Shown here in pieces: positions 47,567 through 57,191 of a stretch of DNA of 64,000 nt. The DNA is from Alphaproteobacteria bacterium (GTDB lineage Bacteria > Pseudomonadota > Alphaproteobacteria > UBA7985 > JAUIBT01), in the NCBI GenBank assembly GCA_030428255.1, contig JAUIBT010000002.1, positions 144,859 through 208,858 of the forward strand, in the 5' to 3' direction. The notes beneath the pieces were generated by a model. The model worked only from the letters and a program-made list of their open reading frames with translations, ran no database searches and was not told where the DNA came from. The stretch's first letter is position 1. Every line of letters starts with the position of its first letter. The position numbers and the translations under genes were made by a program.

Positions 47567-48790
47567 ATGTCAAAGTTTTACGATGCCCTAGAGACCCGCA
47601 GTGCTGAGGCGCGCGAGACCGAGCTGTTTGCCGATCTGCGTCAGGTGGCGGGTGCCGCTATGCAGGGGTCAAGCTACTACGCCAAGAGCTTTGAAGGCTT
47701 GGACGTCGCCAGCCTGATCGATCGCACCGCGCTTGCCAAACTGCCGGTATTGCGCAAGTCCGAGCTGGTCGAGCTACAACAAGCCGCCCTGCCCTTTGGT
47801 GGCATTAATGCCATTCCCGCAGGCCAGTTCCAGCGCATCTACCAATCGCCCGGCCCGATCTATGAGGCTGTGACCCCAGGCCAAGCTGGCAAGCGCCTGG
47901 ATCGCTTCTTGCACACCATGGGCGTGACCAGCGCGGATGTGATCCACAACTGCTTTTCCTATCATTTCACGCCTGCAGGCCTCATGTTCGACACCGCCGC
48001 GCAGGCCATTGGTGCGCTGGTCTTCCCCGCCGGTGTCGGCCAGACACAGTTGCAGGCCCAGGCCGCGCACGACCTTGGTTCGACGGTTTATGTCGGCACC
48101 CCGGACTACCTGCTGAAGATCATGGAAGAAGCCCAGACCCTTGGCTTGCCGCTGAAATTCAGCAAGGCTGGCGTCAGCGGCGGCGCGCTGTTCCCCAGCT
48201 TGCGCCAGCAATACGCCGATGCGGGTGTGACCTGCACTCAGTGCTATGCCACCGCCGAAGCGGGCCTGATCGCCTATGAGAGCGAGGCTCTGGAAGGCAT
48301 GATCGTCGAAGAAAAGGTCATTGTTGAAATCGTGCGCCCCGGCACGGGCGATCCGGTCGCAGACGGCGAAGTCGGTGAGCTGTTGGTCACCATCTTGGAC
48401 CCCGAGTTCCCCTTGATCCGCTTGGCCACCGGCGACTTGTCGGCGGTGCTGCCCGGCACCAGCCCCTGCGGGCGCACCAACATGCGCATCAAAGGCTGGA
48501 TGGGACGCGCCGACCAAGCCGCCAAGGTCAAGGGCATGTTCATTCGCCCCGAGCAAGTCGCGCAGTTCTTGAAGACCCAACCGAGCGTTGCGCGCGCCAA
48601 GGCTGTGGTGAGCCGCAGCGGCGAAGCCGATCACCTGGAGCTGTTGTGCGAGAGCGAGGCCGGAGACACCGAAGCCTTGGCCAGCGCCGCCCAAGCCGCG
48701 CTCAAGCTGTCGGCTGATATTAAGCTGGTGCCAGTGGGCAGTCTGCCCAACGACGGCTTGGTAATCCAAGACACCCGCGACTATAGCTAA
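47567..48790 (+). CDS. phenylacetate-CoA ligase-like (PaaK-type) enzyme
   Basis: An AMP-forming ligase of the PaaK branch, 407 residues. The P-loop region reads IYQSPGPIYEAV, where a typical PaaK has a TSGTTG-like stretch; Ser-Pro-Gly replaces it, so the phosphate loop is unusual. Later motifs fit the family: SYHFTPAGLMFDTAAQAIGA, QCYATAEAGLIAYE, RLATGDLS and the C-terminal MRIKGWMGRADQAAKVKGMF. I start at MSKFYDAL; an upstream Met at 47396 adds an unlikely 57 residues. It closes the ligase/transporter run, so two different CoA ligases flank one importer. Confidence 0.85.
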   Translation: MSKFYDALETRSAEARETELFADLRQVAGAAMQGSSYYAKSFEGLDVASLIDRTALAKLPVLRKSELVELQQAALPFGGINAIPAGQFQRIYQSPGPIYEAVTPGQAGKRLDRFLHTMGVTSADVIHNCFSYHFTPAGLMFDTAAQAIGALVFPAGVGQTQLQAQAAHDLGSTVYVGTPDYLLKIMEEAQTLGLPLKFSKAGVSGGALFPSLRQQYADAGVTCTQCYATAEAGLIAYESEALEGMIVEEKVIVEIVRPGTGDPVADGEVGELLVTILDPEFPLIRLATGDLSAVLPGTSPCGRTNMRIKGWMGRADQAAKVKGMFIRPEQVAQFLKTQPSVARAKAVVSRSGEADHLELLCESEAGDTEALASAAQAALKLSADIKLVPVGSLPNDGLVIQDTRDYS

Positions 48791-48893
48791 GCAGGGGGTC
48801 TTGCAGGACCGGGCTGCTCACCGCACCGCCAGACAACCTTTGGGCGGACGGCACGATTTGGGCTAGACGCGCTCGGCGCTTTGTTCTACTTTC

Positions 48894-51152
48894 GTGCCCA
48901 TGCTGCTCGATCAAGAAACCCTCATCCAGGCGGCGCGCGCTGACCGCTCGCAGATCGCCTTTGATCTGGTGTCCGACTATAAGCCAGCGGGCGACCAACC
49001 CACCGCGATTACCGAGCTGCTGGACGGCATCCAGCAGGGCGAGCGCGACCAGGTTTTGCTGGGCGTCACCGGCTCGGGCAAAACCTTTACCATGGCGCAC
49101 GTCATCCAGACGCTGAACCGCCCGACCATCGTCTTGGCCCCGAACAAGACCCTGGCCGCCCAGCTCTATGGTGAGATGAAGTCCTTTTTCCCCAACAACG
49201 CGGTGGAATACTTCGTCTCCTACTATGACTACTATCAGCCCGAGGCCTACGTGCCGCGTTCTGACACCTTCGTAGAGAAGGAGTCCTCGGTGAACGAGCA
49301 GATCGACCGTATGCGCCACGCCGCCACCCGCGCTCTGTTTGAGCGCGAGGACGTGGTGATCGTCGCGTCGGTGTCTTGCATCTATGGTATGGGCTCGCCT
49401 GAAACCTACGTTGGCATGACGCTGGCGCTGACGGTGGGCGAAACGCAGGACCAGCAAGCGCTGCTGAAGCGCCTAGTCGAGCTGCAATACAAACGCAACG
49501 ATATCGCCTTCGGGCGCGGCACCTTTCGCGTGCGCGGCGATACGGTGGAAATCTACCCCTCGCACGCCGAGGACGCCGCCTGGCGCGTCTCTATGTTCGG
49601 CGATGAGATCGAGGCCATCTATGAATTCGACCCGCTGACCGGCGAGCGCGGCCAGCCGCTGGAAAAGGTGCGGATCTATGCCAATTCGCACTACGTGACG
49701 CCCAAGCCGACCATTTTGCAGGCCATCAAACAGATCAAGGTGGACCTCAAGCGCCGCCTTGAGGAGCTGGAGGGGGCGGGCAAGCTGTTGGAAGCCCAGC
49801 GCCTGCAACAGCGCACCAGCTTTGATATTGAAATGCTGGAGGCCACGGGCTCTTGTGCCGGTATTGAAAATTATTCGCGCTATCTGACCGGGCGCGCGCC
49901 GGGCGAGCCGCCGCCGACCCTGTTCGAATATATCCCCGACAACGCCCTGTTGATTATCGACGAGAGCCACGTCACCGTGCCGCAAATTGGCGCCATGTAT
50001 AAGGGCGATTCCGCGCGCAAGCTGACCCTGGCCGAGTATGGCTTCCGCTTGCCCTCTGCCGCTGACAACCGTCCGCTGAAGTTCGAAGAATGGGAGGCCA
50101 TGCGCCCGCAGACGGTCCACGTCTCCGCGACGCCCGGCAACTGGGAGATGGCGGCCACGGGTGGCGTGTTTGTCGAACAGGTCATTCGCCCAACCGGCTT
50201 GGTGGACCCGGTGTGCGAAATCCGCCCGACCGAGACCCAGGTGGACGATCTGATCGCCGAAGCGCGCGAGGTGGCCGAGGCTGGCGGGCGCGTGCTGGTC
50301 ACCACCTTGACCAAGCGCATGGCCGAAGATCTAACCGAATATCTGGGCGAAGCGGGCCTGAAGGTCCGCTATATCCACTCGGACGTGGAGACGCTGGAGC
50401 GCATTGAAATCATTCGCGATTTGCGGTTAGGCGTCTATGACGTGCTGGTGGGCATCAACCTGCTGCGCGAAGGCTTGGATATCCCCGAATGCCGCCTGGT
50501 GGCCATCTTGGACGCCGACAAAGAGGGCTATCTGCGCTCCGCGACCTCGCTGATTCAGACCATCGGCCGCGCGGCGCGTAACGTCGAGGGCCGCGTGATC
50601 CTCTATGCCGACCGTCAGACCAACAGCATGACCATCGCCCTAGGAGAGACCCAGCGCCGACGCGATCGGCAACTGGCCTACAACGCCGAGCACGGCATTA
50701 CGCCCGAGACCATCAAGAAAGAGATCGGCGACATCCTGGGCTCGGTTTACGAACGCGATCACGTCACAGTGGGCACCGGCGACGAGGATTTGGCGCACCT
50801 GCAAGGCAAGAGCTTGCGCGATACACTGGCAGAGCTGGAAAAGCGTATGCGCGATGCGGCTGCCAATCTGGAATTCGAGGAAGCCGCCCGCCTGCGCGAT
50901 GAGATCAAGCGGCTGGAAGCCAAGGAGCTGGAGCTGGGCTCGCCAGGACTGGACGCGCCAGATTCGGCAGGCCGGACCGCCGGACGCAACAAGCAGCGCC
51001 GTCAGCAGGAACGCGGTGAAGGCCGCGGCATTGTCGGCAAGGCGGGCTCAAGCGCGAAGGCCAAAGCCCAAACCAAGGCCCAAACCAAAGCCCAGCCAAT
51101 CAATCCGCTGGAGAAGGTGGTGGGCCCGATCAAGCGCAAGCCGCGGCGCTAG
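48894..51152 (+). CDS. uvrB: excinuclease ABC subunit B
   Basis: Damage-verification helicase of nucleotide excision repair. Walker A is GVTGSGKT (57-64). The damage-probing beta-hairpin is at [22 protein letters not shown] is motif II, and EGLDIPEC and QTIGRAARN are motifs V and VI. The UVR domain for UvrA/UvrC contact is near the C-terminus ([17 protein letters not shown]). After it comes a basic, repeat-bearing tail of about 60 residues ([13 protein letters not shown]). The start is GTG, or the ATG two codons later. At 752 residues it is longer than the usual 660-700 because of the tail. Confidence 0.97.
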   Translation: MPMLLDQETLIQAARADRSQIAFDLVSDYKPAGDQPTAITELLDGIQQGERDQVLLGVTGSGKTFTMAHVIQTLNRPTIVLAPNKTLAAQLYGEMKSFFPNNAVEYFVSYYDYYQPEAYVPRSDTFVEKESSVNEQIDRMRHAATRALFEREDVVIVASVSCIYGMGSPETYVGMTLALTVGETQDQQALLKRLVELQYKRNDIAFGRGTFRVRGDTVEIYPSHAEDAAWRVSMFGDEIEAIYEFDPLTGERGQPLEKVRIYANSHYVTPKPTILQAIKQIKVDLKRRLEELEGAGKLLEAQRLQQRTSFDIEMLEATGSCAGIENYSRYLTGRAPGEPPPTLFEYIPDNALLIIDESHVTVPQIGAMYKGDSARKLTLAEYGFRLPSAADNRPLKFEEWEAMRPQTVHVSATPGNWEMAATGGVFVEQVIRPTGLVDPVCEIRPTETQVDDLIAEAREVAEAGGRVLVTTLTKRMAEDLTEYLGEAGLKVRYIHSDVETLERIEIIRDLRLGVYDVLVGINLLREGLDIPECRLVAILDADKEGYLRSATSLIQTIGRAARNVEGRVILYADRQTNSMTIALGETQRRRDRQLAYNAEHGITPETIKKEIGDILGSVYERDHVTVGTGDEDLAHLQGKSLRDTLAELEKRMRDAAANLEFEEAARLRDEIKRLEAKELELGSPGLDAPDSAGRTAGRNKQRRQQERGEGRGIVGKAGSSAKAKAQTKAQTKAQPINPLEKVVGPIKRKPRR
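51062..51097 (+). repeat. 12-bp tandem repeat in the uvrB tail
   Basis: Unit CAAAGCCCAAAC at 51062-51073 is followed by copies at 51074-51085 (one change) and 51086-51097 (two changes). It encodes repeated KAQT near the UvrB C-terminus. Confidence 0.85.
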
Positions 51153-51381
51153 AACAAACCGCGAGGAAGTTGCAGCACTTTTAAGCAAGGATTTGCGTTA
51201 GAAAGCAAAGCCCTAGAGCGTGTTTCCTTGTCTTGCCATCCCTCAATGCGCTCTAACTATCTGTTTCTGTAGCAAGTGAAACCCACGCAACTTGGCACAC
51301 TCGAGGGCGATTGCTCAGGCTTTGCTCTAATCGTTCGCACTCTGAGCGGCTCGGAGCGTCGTTCCGGCCTAACAGCCGCCG

Positions 51382-53934
51382 CTATTGCCGCTGAACCGTG
51401 AAGTAGCCGTAGCCGCAGTAGCCGTTATAGAGCTGCGCATTGTTCAGCGGGCCAGAGATATAGGTCTGGTGGTTGGGTGCTGGTGAAATGCCGCTGTGTT
51501 CAATGGTGACGTAGCCTTGATCGTTGATAAATCCCTGCCAATAACGGCCGTCGGAATTGAAGCTTACATAGTGATTTTGAACGGTCATGGTGAAATTATA
51601 GCGTGACAAGCACCACTTAGATTTGCTGGGGCGGCCTGAGTCGGTATAGCCACGGCGACCGACATAGACCCCATCGTAGGGATAAGGATTGGCGGGCGGC
51701 GTGTTGATCTTGTCCTCTTGCTCTTGCAGGTAGACCATCAAGCGAGCAGCATCTGGGATCTGCGCTGTGCAATGTGGATAGGACTGCATGAACTTGGCCA
51801 GGGCCTGGCTGGTCTGTTCGTCCTGAGCATTTTCAAAGGCGCGCTGGCAGCGGCGCTCCACGTTGTTGATAGCGTCGATTTGCCGATTGGCTTCAGCGAT
51901 TTCTGTGTTGCAACTTGGGTTGCTGCGGATGAAACGCCTAAGAACCGCCGCGTCGTCATTCCCACTTACGCGAGAGAAGTTCGCTTTACACGTTGCAGCA
52001 TCGTTCTTGCGCGCCAGAGCGTCGATCTGCCGATTGGCTTCAGCGATTTCCGTGCTGCAACTTGGGTTGCTACGAATGAAACGCGCAAGAACCGCCGCGT
52101 TGTCATGCCCATTCACGCGAGAGAAGTTCACCTTACACGTCGCAGCATCGTTCTTGCGCGCCAGAGCGTCGATCTGCCGATTGGCTTCAACGATTTCTTT
52201 GCTGCACTTAGGGTTGGCGCGGATGAAACTGGCCAATGCGGACTTGTTCTCTTTGCCTGATACCTGGTCAAAGATCAGTGTGCAGGCCGCTTGTTCTTCC
52301 TTTTCAGCCAAGCTCACCAACTGCTCGCGTGCGGCTTTAATTTCGGGCAGGCAGTCTCGATTGCTCGCAATATAGGCTTCCAGCCCCTCGCGCTTGGCGC
52401 TGCTGAGGCCAACACGGGCCCGGCGCGCCAAATCGCGGCAGAGGGCAGCCATGGTTTGCTCGGCAACCGCCACCTGCTCAGAGCAATCTGCGCGGCGGTC
52501 GCGAATAAAGCGGGCAAAGGCCCCGGTGTCTTTGGTCGTGCCAGCGTTTGTGGCCAGTTGGTCATAGTCCTGCTGGCAGACGTTGACTTGCGATGTCGCG
52601 GCCACGCGGCAGGTCTGATCGGCCAAACACCCGCAAGCCTCGCTGCCAAAGTCTCCACTTGTCAGGCAGGCTTGAGTGGCCCCGCGCATCTGCTCGCACT
52701 CCAGCCGGTCGAGCAAGCGGCCCAAGCGGCTCATGTTCTTGTCGGCAAGAATGCGATCCAAAAAGCGACCCTCGACTTTGCAGGCGCTCAGCACGTCGTT
52801 GAGGCTGGCCAACTGATGGTTGACCTCATCGCGCTCGTTACAAAAGCTGCACTGAGTTAGGTAGTCACGCAGGCCGTTGGCGGCTTTGGTCATGTCGGCC
52901 AGCGCGCCTTGGTTCAGAGCGTCGGACGCGGCTTGGATCAGCTCTTCGCCCAAAAACCGCTCGACGTAAGCGCGTTCTTGGTCGGTTGAGTAGGAAGGAT
53001 AGCGCGAGGCGGGATAGCTGACCACCACTTCACTATCGTCCATGCCAACGAAGATGGGGCGTTGTTGAAAGCTGGCACCACCCTGGCCCAGGGCTGCAAC
53101 GCGGCGGTTGACCGCGCCTTGCACGAAGGTGCGCATTTCGCCCGCCGTAACCTTGTAGTCACCGTTGGCGTCAGCACGGCCAGCGTGCAGGCCTGACAGC
53201 AGCGAGTCAGTGAAGACCCCGCGTTGAAACTCGGTGTCCCAAACCGCGTAGTCGGTGTCGGGAGAGGTTGCCGCCCACAAGCGAATGCCGTCGGCGTCAA
53301 GCGGCTGGGCACGCCCCAGCGGCGGAGCGGACACACCTTGCACCAAGCCTTTTGACGCGCCACCGTCTGCGCTGGGGCTGAGGCCCGAGAAGCAGGATTC
53401 CAGCACCAAAGTCACCCGACCTTGCTTCAGCAGGCCGTTGCGCAAGGTGGTCAGGCTGCGCTTGAGGTCGTCCAGGGCATAGGCTTGGCGCTCCAAATAG
53501 CGCTGATCCGGGTTGGCATCGACCGGCATGATATAGTTGCGCGCCTTTTGGCCCCCGTCGGGCGCGTCGTGAGTCCCGTGACCGGCGTAGTAGATATAAA
53601 GGTCCGTGTTGGGTGCCAGGATATGATTGGTCATGCCACCAGGGCGCCCATCGATCCCGAAGAACTCGCCCATCTGGTTGGTGCCCATATCGTCATACCG
53701 GTAAACCCGCGCCTGCAGCACATCGCGGGCAAAGACCTCAAAAGCGTCTGCATCGCGCTTGGCATAGGCCACATCATCGGTCTGGCTGTAATTGGTGTTG
53801 GCAATGATGATCACCACGGCTTGCCCCAAACTTGTCTGGGCCAAAGCTGCGGGAGCCAGCAGGCCGCCAAGGCAAGCGAGCATCAACGCCACGAGCCAAC
53901 GCCAGCACCTAGCAACGCGGTCAGCCTGCCGCAT
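51382..53934 (-). CDS. secreted caspase-family (C14) protein with Cys-containing repeats
   Basis: An 850-residue exported protein. A signal peptide (WLVALMLACLGGLLAPAALA) precedes a caspase-like p20 domain with catalytic H119 in YYAGHGTH and C181 in LVLESCFSGLS. Cys-rich linkers follow, then about three 49-residue repeats (FIRSNPSCSTEIAEANRQ with a Cys and a CK pair), and further degenerate copies. The last 100 residues (from YPYDGVYVGRRGY) form a Gly/Tyr-rich, probably beta-sheet domain. Bacterial orthocaspases cut after Arg/Lys; the periplasmic location is from the signal peptide. I start at MRQADR; the Met at 53991 adds 19 residues. Confidence 0.88.
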   Translation of the reverse strand: MRQADRVARCWRWLVALMLACLGGLLAPAALAQTSLGQAVVIIIANTNYSQTDDVAYAKRDADAFEVFARDVLQARVYRYDDMGTNQMGEFFGIDGRPGGMTNHILAPNTDLYIYYAGHGTHDAPDGGQKARNYIMPVDANPDQRYLERQAYALDDLKRSLTTLRNGLLKQGRVTLVLESCFSGLSPSADGGASKGLVQGVSAPPLGRAQPLDADGIRLWAATSPDTDYAVWDTEFQRGVFTDSLLSGLHAGRADANGDYKVTAGEMRTFVQGAVNRRVAALGQGGASFQQRPIFVGMDDSEVVVSYPASRYPSYSTDQERAYVERFLGEELIQAASDALNQGALADMTKAANGLRDYLTQCSFCNERDEVNHQLASLNDVLSACKVEGRFLDRILADKNMSRLGRLLDRLECEQMRGATQACLTSGDFGSEACGCLADQTCRVAATSQVNVCQQDYDQLATNAGTTKDTGAFARFIRDRRADCSEQVAVAEQTMAALCRDLARRARVGLSSAKREGLEAYIASNRDCLPEIKAAREQLVSLAEKEEQAACTLIFDQVSGKENKSALASFIRANPKCSKEIVEANRQIDALARKNDAATCKVNFSRVNGHDNAAVLARFIRSNPSCSTEIAEANRQIDALARKNDAATCKANFSRVSGNDDAAVLRRFIRSNPSCNTEIAEANRQIDAINNVERRCQRAFENAQDEQTSQALAKFMQSYPHCTAQIPDAARLMVYLQEQEDKINTPPANPYPYDGVYVGRRGYTDSGRPSKSKWCLSRYNFTMTVQNHYVSFNSDGRYWQGFINDQGYVTIEHSGISPAPNHQTYISGPLNNAQLYNGYCGYGYFTVQRQ
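51872..52312 (-). repeat. 147-bp coding repeat in the caspase gene
   Basis: The copies at 51872-52018 and 52019-52165 align without gaps and differ at 14 of 147 positions by my hand count. A third, more diverged copy occupies 52166-52312. The phase is preserved, giving 49-residue protein repeats. Confidence 0.9.
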
Positions 53935-54251
53935 ATGCTTCGAATGACCAATCGTAGACCCGATCAAAGGGCGGTGTGTAGGGCGGCTCATGGGGGCGAC
54001 CTTTGGCTAGAGGTAGACGTTGGGGCGAGTGCCAACACGGCATCACGACTATAGCCATAAGCCAGTGGAATAGCCAGGCCAGCCATCGCAGCCTCTGGCA
54101 GTCGCGCGCGCAAACAGGGTCTGCGGTTCGATCGAAGGACAAGGCCATGTCACGCCGTTAAGGCATGATCGCTGGGGCAGCGAACTGCAAATGCGGCCAC
54201 GACCGGCGCCACTGGCCCTGCTGGACACCGCCAGATGAGGCAATCGCCGCT
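53935..54251. other. gap between uppP and the caspase gene
   Basis: These 317 bp lie downstream of uppP and upstream of the caspase gene on the minus strand. A 75-codon frame at 53921-54148 (MALSFDRTADP) overlaps the caspase start by 14 bp and has a Trp-rich hydrophobic stretch, but no ribosome site I trust. I see no terminator or repeat. Confidence 0.45.
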
Positions 54252-55076
54252 CTAAAACGTGACGATAGCCAGGATCAGCAAGCCCATAAAAACACGATAG
54301 ATCACAAAAACGGTAAAGCTGGCGGTGCGCAACCAGCGCATCAGCCACCAAATGGCGATCAAGGCGAAGGCAAAGGAGAGGCCTGCGCCCCAAAACGCCG
54401 CCGTTGTCAGCGCGGCATTATGGGCCTGCATCAGGTCCACCATCGCCAGGAGCCCAGCGCCCGAGATAGCGGGAATAGACAACAACATGGAAAAACGGGC
54501 GGACTCGCCGCGCTCCATGCCTTGAAAGCGCCCGGCGGTCATGGTGATGCCCGACCGGCTGGTGCCAGGGATAAGCGCCAGCACTTGCAGCAAACCGATG
54601 CTGACAAAATCCGGCCAATCGAGATTTTCGATTTTGCGCACTTGCAACATATAGCGATCAGCGACCCACAGCAGCAGGCCAAAAATGATGGTGGACCAGG
54701 CAATGACCTGGGTCACGCGCAGATATTGGGTAATCAGGTCTTTGGTAAAAAAGCCAACGATCACTAGCGGGATTGAGGCCACCACCACGGCCAGCATCAA
54801 GCGGCTGTCTGGGCCAGAGCGCCCACGCGCAAGCTGATACAAGCCTTTAATCATTGCAAAAACATCGCGCCAAAAATACAGAATGACCGCGCCCAAGGTT
54901 CCCATATGAACCGCCACATCCAAGACCAACTGGGTATTCTTGGTCAGCTCTTCTTGCGTTGCCAAGCCCAAAGCCTCGCTTGACTCCCACAGGATAATGA
55001 GGTGGCCAGAGGAGGAAATCGGCAAGAACTCTGTCAGGCCCTGCACCAAGGCCAAGAGGACAAGCATCAAGAACAT
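54252..55076 (-). CDS. uppP: undecaprenyl-diphosphatase
   Basis: Integral membrane phosphatase (BacA type) that recycles undecaprenyl-PP to the monophosphate carrier used for peptidoglycan and surface glycans. It is 274 residues with about eight membrane segments. The first active-site motif is VQGLTEFLPISSSGHL and the second is IPGTSRSGITMTAGRFQGM. I start at MFLMLVLL because the longer frame, which reaches 55412, carries a non-family leader. It supplies the lipid carrier needed by the sugar transferase at 14262. Confidence 0.95.
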   Translation of the reverse strand: MFLMLVLLALVQGLTEFLPISSSGHLIILWESSEALGLATQEELTKNTQLVLDVAVHMGTLGAVILYFWRDVFAMIKGLYQLARGRSGPDSRLMLAVVVASIPLVIVGFFTKDLITQYLRVTQVIAWSTIIFGLLLWVADRYMLQVRKIENLDWPDFVSIGLLQVLALIPGTSRSGITMTAGRFQGMERGESARFSMLLSIPAISGAGLLAMVDLMQAHNAALTTAAFWGAGLSFAFALIAIWWLMRWLRTASFTVFVIYRVFMGLLILAIVTF

Positions 55077-55653
55077 AGGCGAAGCGAAAGCCTGCGGTGG
55101 ACGGCTGCCAGAGGCGGCGATTGTGGGGGTTGTTCGCAGCGCCGCGCCTGAGAGGGCGCAGACTGCTACTGGTCGATAGCATAAGCACATGCAAAAAAGA
55201 AGCAAAGGCATTTGTCTCGTTATTGTACTAATTCTTGCGTTTCTCGGCGGATCACCCGGCACGCATATCCACAATTGACCCGCGCGATGGAACTTTCGTC
55301 TCATATCGGAACTATTGGCGGGAATTTGCTTGCTTTTGCTCGCCCCTCCACTAATCTGCCTTGAAAGCGAGCCGCGAAATGTCGGGGCGCAGCCCATTGA
55401 GCGGGCGAACAAGGCAGGGAGGCGGACGCCAACCGACCCCTTCGTTCACACCCAAATTGGCGCGGCGCGACCTTATGCGACGTCCCCTTGCGCCCAGACT
55501 GGCACCCAAGCGGTGCGATTGGATGCGCTCGGGGCCATCAACAGCAGCAAGCCATACCAAAAAGCCGACCGCTTGAACGGCCCGAAAGGGCTCAGGGCGG
55601 AGCAACGGCACCGCAAGACCTTGACCCGAACTTGAGCCAGACCTGAGCAAAGC
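55077..55653. other. 577-bp gap between uppP and gltD
   Basis: No firm gene. It holds a 29-codon frame at 55189-55278 with a hydrophobic stretch (see separate entry), a TTG-started 106-codon frame at 55315-55635 (hydrophobic start, then charged), and open frames on the minus strand at 55351-55650 and 55473-55676. Frame-by-frame openness on both strands is expected at this GC content. It should contain the uppP and gltD promoters. Confidence 0.5.
55189..55278 (+). CDS. possible 29-residue membrane or secreted peptide
   Basis: ATG 55189 to TGA 55276-55278. The peptide has a basic start (MQKRSKG), a hydrophobic core (ICLVIVLILAFLGG) and a short tail ending THIHN. This is the pattern of a signal anchor or small membrane protein. 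There is no clear ribosome site, and it lies alone between divergent uppP and gltD. It may be chance. Confidence 0.25.
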   Translation: MQKRSKGICLVIVLILAFLGGSPGTHIHN

Positions 55654-57081
55654 ATGCTAAAATTTACGGACTTCAACCAAGCCTACCCTATCAAGCGCGG
55701 CGCGGACGCCCGCCGGGATGACTTTCAGGAAATCTATCAGGACTTTGCCGATGACAAGGCCAGCGAACAGGCCTCGCGCTGTTCGCAGTGCGGCGTGCCC
55801 TATTGCTCGGTTCATTGCCCACTAGGCAACAATATCCCGGACTGGCTGAACCTGGCCGCCAGCGGTCGTCTTGAGGAGGCCTACGAAGAAGCCTCACGCA
55901 CCAACACCTTCCCTGAGATCTGCGGACGGATCTGCCCGCAAGACCGCTTGTGCGAAGGCAACTGCGTGATCGAGAGCGCAGGCCACGGAGCAGTCACCAT
56001 CGGCTCGATTGAAAAATACATCACCGAGCACGCCTTTGAAAGCGGCCTGGTCAAACCCATCACGCCCCCCGCCGAGCGCCCCGAAAAGGTGGCAATCATC
56101 GGTGCAGGCCCGGGTGGTTTGGCAGCCGCTGAACAATTGCGCCAACGCGGGTTTCAGGTGACGGTCTTTGACCGCTATGACCGCGTCGGCGGCCTGTTGG
56201 TCTACGGCATTCCCGGCTTTAAATTGGAAAAGCATGTGGTGGCGCGCCGCCGCGACTGGCTGGAACAGTCCGGCGTGACCTTCGTGCTCAACGCTGATAT
56301 TGGCCGCAGCCAGGGCTTTTCTGACCTGCGTCAGAACTTCGACGCGGTGTTGATTGCAACCGGCGTCTATCAGGTGCGCGACCTACAGGCTCCCGGTTCG
56401 GGCCTTCCGGGCATCGTGGCGGCGCTGGACTACCTGACCACCTCGAACAAGCAGAACATGGGCGACAGCGTGCCCGAGTTCGACAACGGCCAGCTCAACG
56501 CCAAAGGCAAGAAGGTAGCGGTGATCGGCGGCGGTGATACGGCCATGGATTGCGTGCGCACCGCCATTCGCCAGGGCGCGCGCGACGTCACCTGCCTGTA
56601 CCGCCGCGACCGCGCCAACATGCCCGGCTCGCAGCGCGAGGTGGCCAATGCCGAAGAAGAAGGCGTGGTCTTCAACTGGATGTCGGCGCCCGTTGCCTTC
56701 GACGGCGGCGATGCCGTTTCCAGCGTCAAGGTCCAAAAGATGCGCCTTGGCATGCCTGACGCTTCGGGGCGCTCGCAGCCCGAGCCAATCCCAGGCGCGG
56801 TTGAAACCCTGGAAGCCGATCTGGTCATCAAAGCCCTGGGCTTTGAGCCCGAAGATCTGCCCAAGTTGTTCTCTGAACCCGGCTTGGAAGTCACCCGCTG
56901 GGGCACGCTGAAGGTCGATTGGTCCAGCATGCAGGTCCAGGGCATGCCTGGCGTCTTTGCCGCTGGCGATATCGTGCGCGGTGCCAGCCTGGTGGTTTGG
57001 GCCATTCGCGATGGCCGTGATGCCGCAGCGGGCATCATGAGCTACCTCAATGCCCAGCAGACCCTACAAGCCGCAGAATAG
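55654..57081 (+). CDS. gltD: glutamate synthase small subunit
   Basis: Electron-input subunit of NADPH-dependent glutamate synthase, 475 residues. The N-terminal Cys clusters (CSQCGVPYC, CPLGNN, ICPQDRLCEGNC) hold the iron-sulfur centres. The FAD site is IIGAGPGGLAAAEQL and the NADPH site is VAVIGGGDTAMDC. The C-terminal GVFAAGDIVRGASLVVWAI closes the flavoprotein. It passes electrons to GltB, encoded 110 bp downstream. The order D then B is reversed relative to E. coli gltBD. Confidence 0.96.
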   Translation: MLKFTDFNQAYPIKRGADARRDDFQEIYQDFADDKASEQASRCSQCGVPYCSVHCPLGNNIPDWLNLAASGRLEEAYEEASRTNTFPEICGRICPQDRLCEGNCVIESAGHGAVTIGSIEKYITEHAFESGLVKPITPPAERPEKVAIIGAGPGGLAAAEQLRQRGFQVTVFDRYDRVGGLLVYGIPGFKLEKHVVARRRDWLEQSGVTFVLNADIGRSQGFSDLRQNFDAVLIATGVYQVRDLQAPGSGLPGIVAALDYLTTSNKQNMGDSVPEFDNGQLNAKGKKVAVIGGGDTAMDCVRTAIRQGARDVTCLYRRDRANMPGSQREVANAEEEGVVFNWMSAPVAFDGGDAVSSVKVQKMRLGMPDASGRSQPEPIPGAVETLEADLVIKALGFEPEDLPKLFSEPGLEVTRWGTLKVDWSSMQVQGMPGVFAAGDIVRGASLVVWAIRDGRDAAAGIMSYLNAQQTLQAAE

Positions 57082-57191
57082 GCCCAAGCAGCCCAGCAGG
57101 CGGTTCGCCTAGAGCGACTTTAGCGCGACCCGCCCCTCCCCGATGCGCTGGCTCCCGTCCGGAGCCCTGACAAACAAGTTGGACCAATGCC

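Noticed and set aside
53921..54148. 75-codon minus-strand frame ahead of the caspase gene
   Set aside because: It has a Trp-rich hydrophobic part and a 14-bp overlap with the caspase start, but no family, ribosome site or other support; kept as a note in the gap entry.
55315..55635. 106-codon frame before gltD with a hydrophobic start
   Set aside because: It needs a TTG start without a ribosome site, and open frames occur on both strands in this gap.
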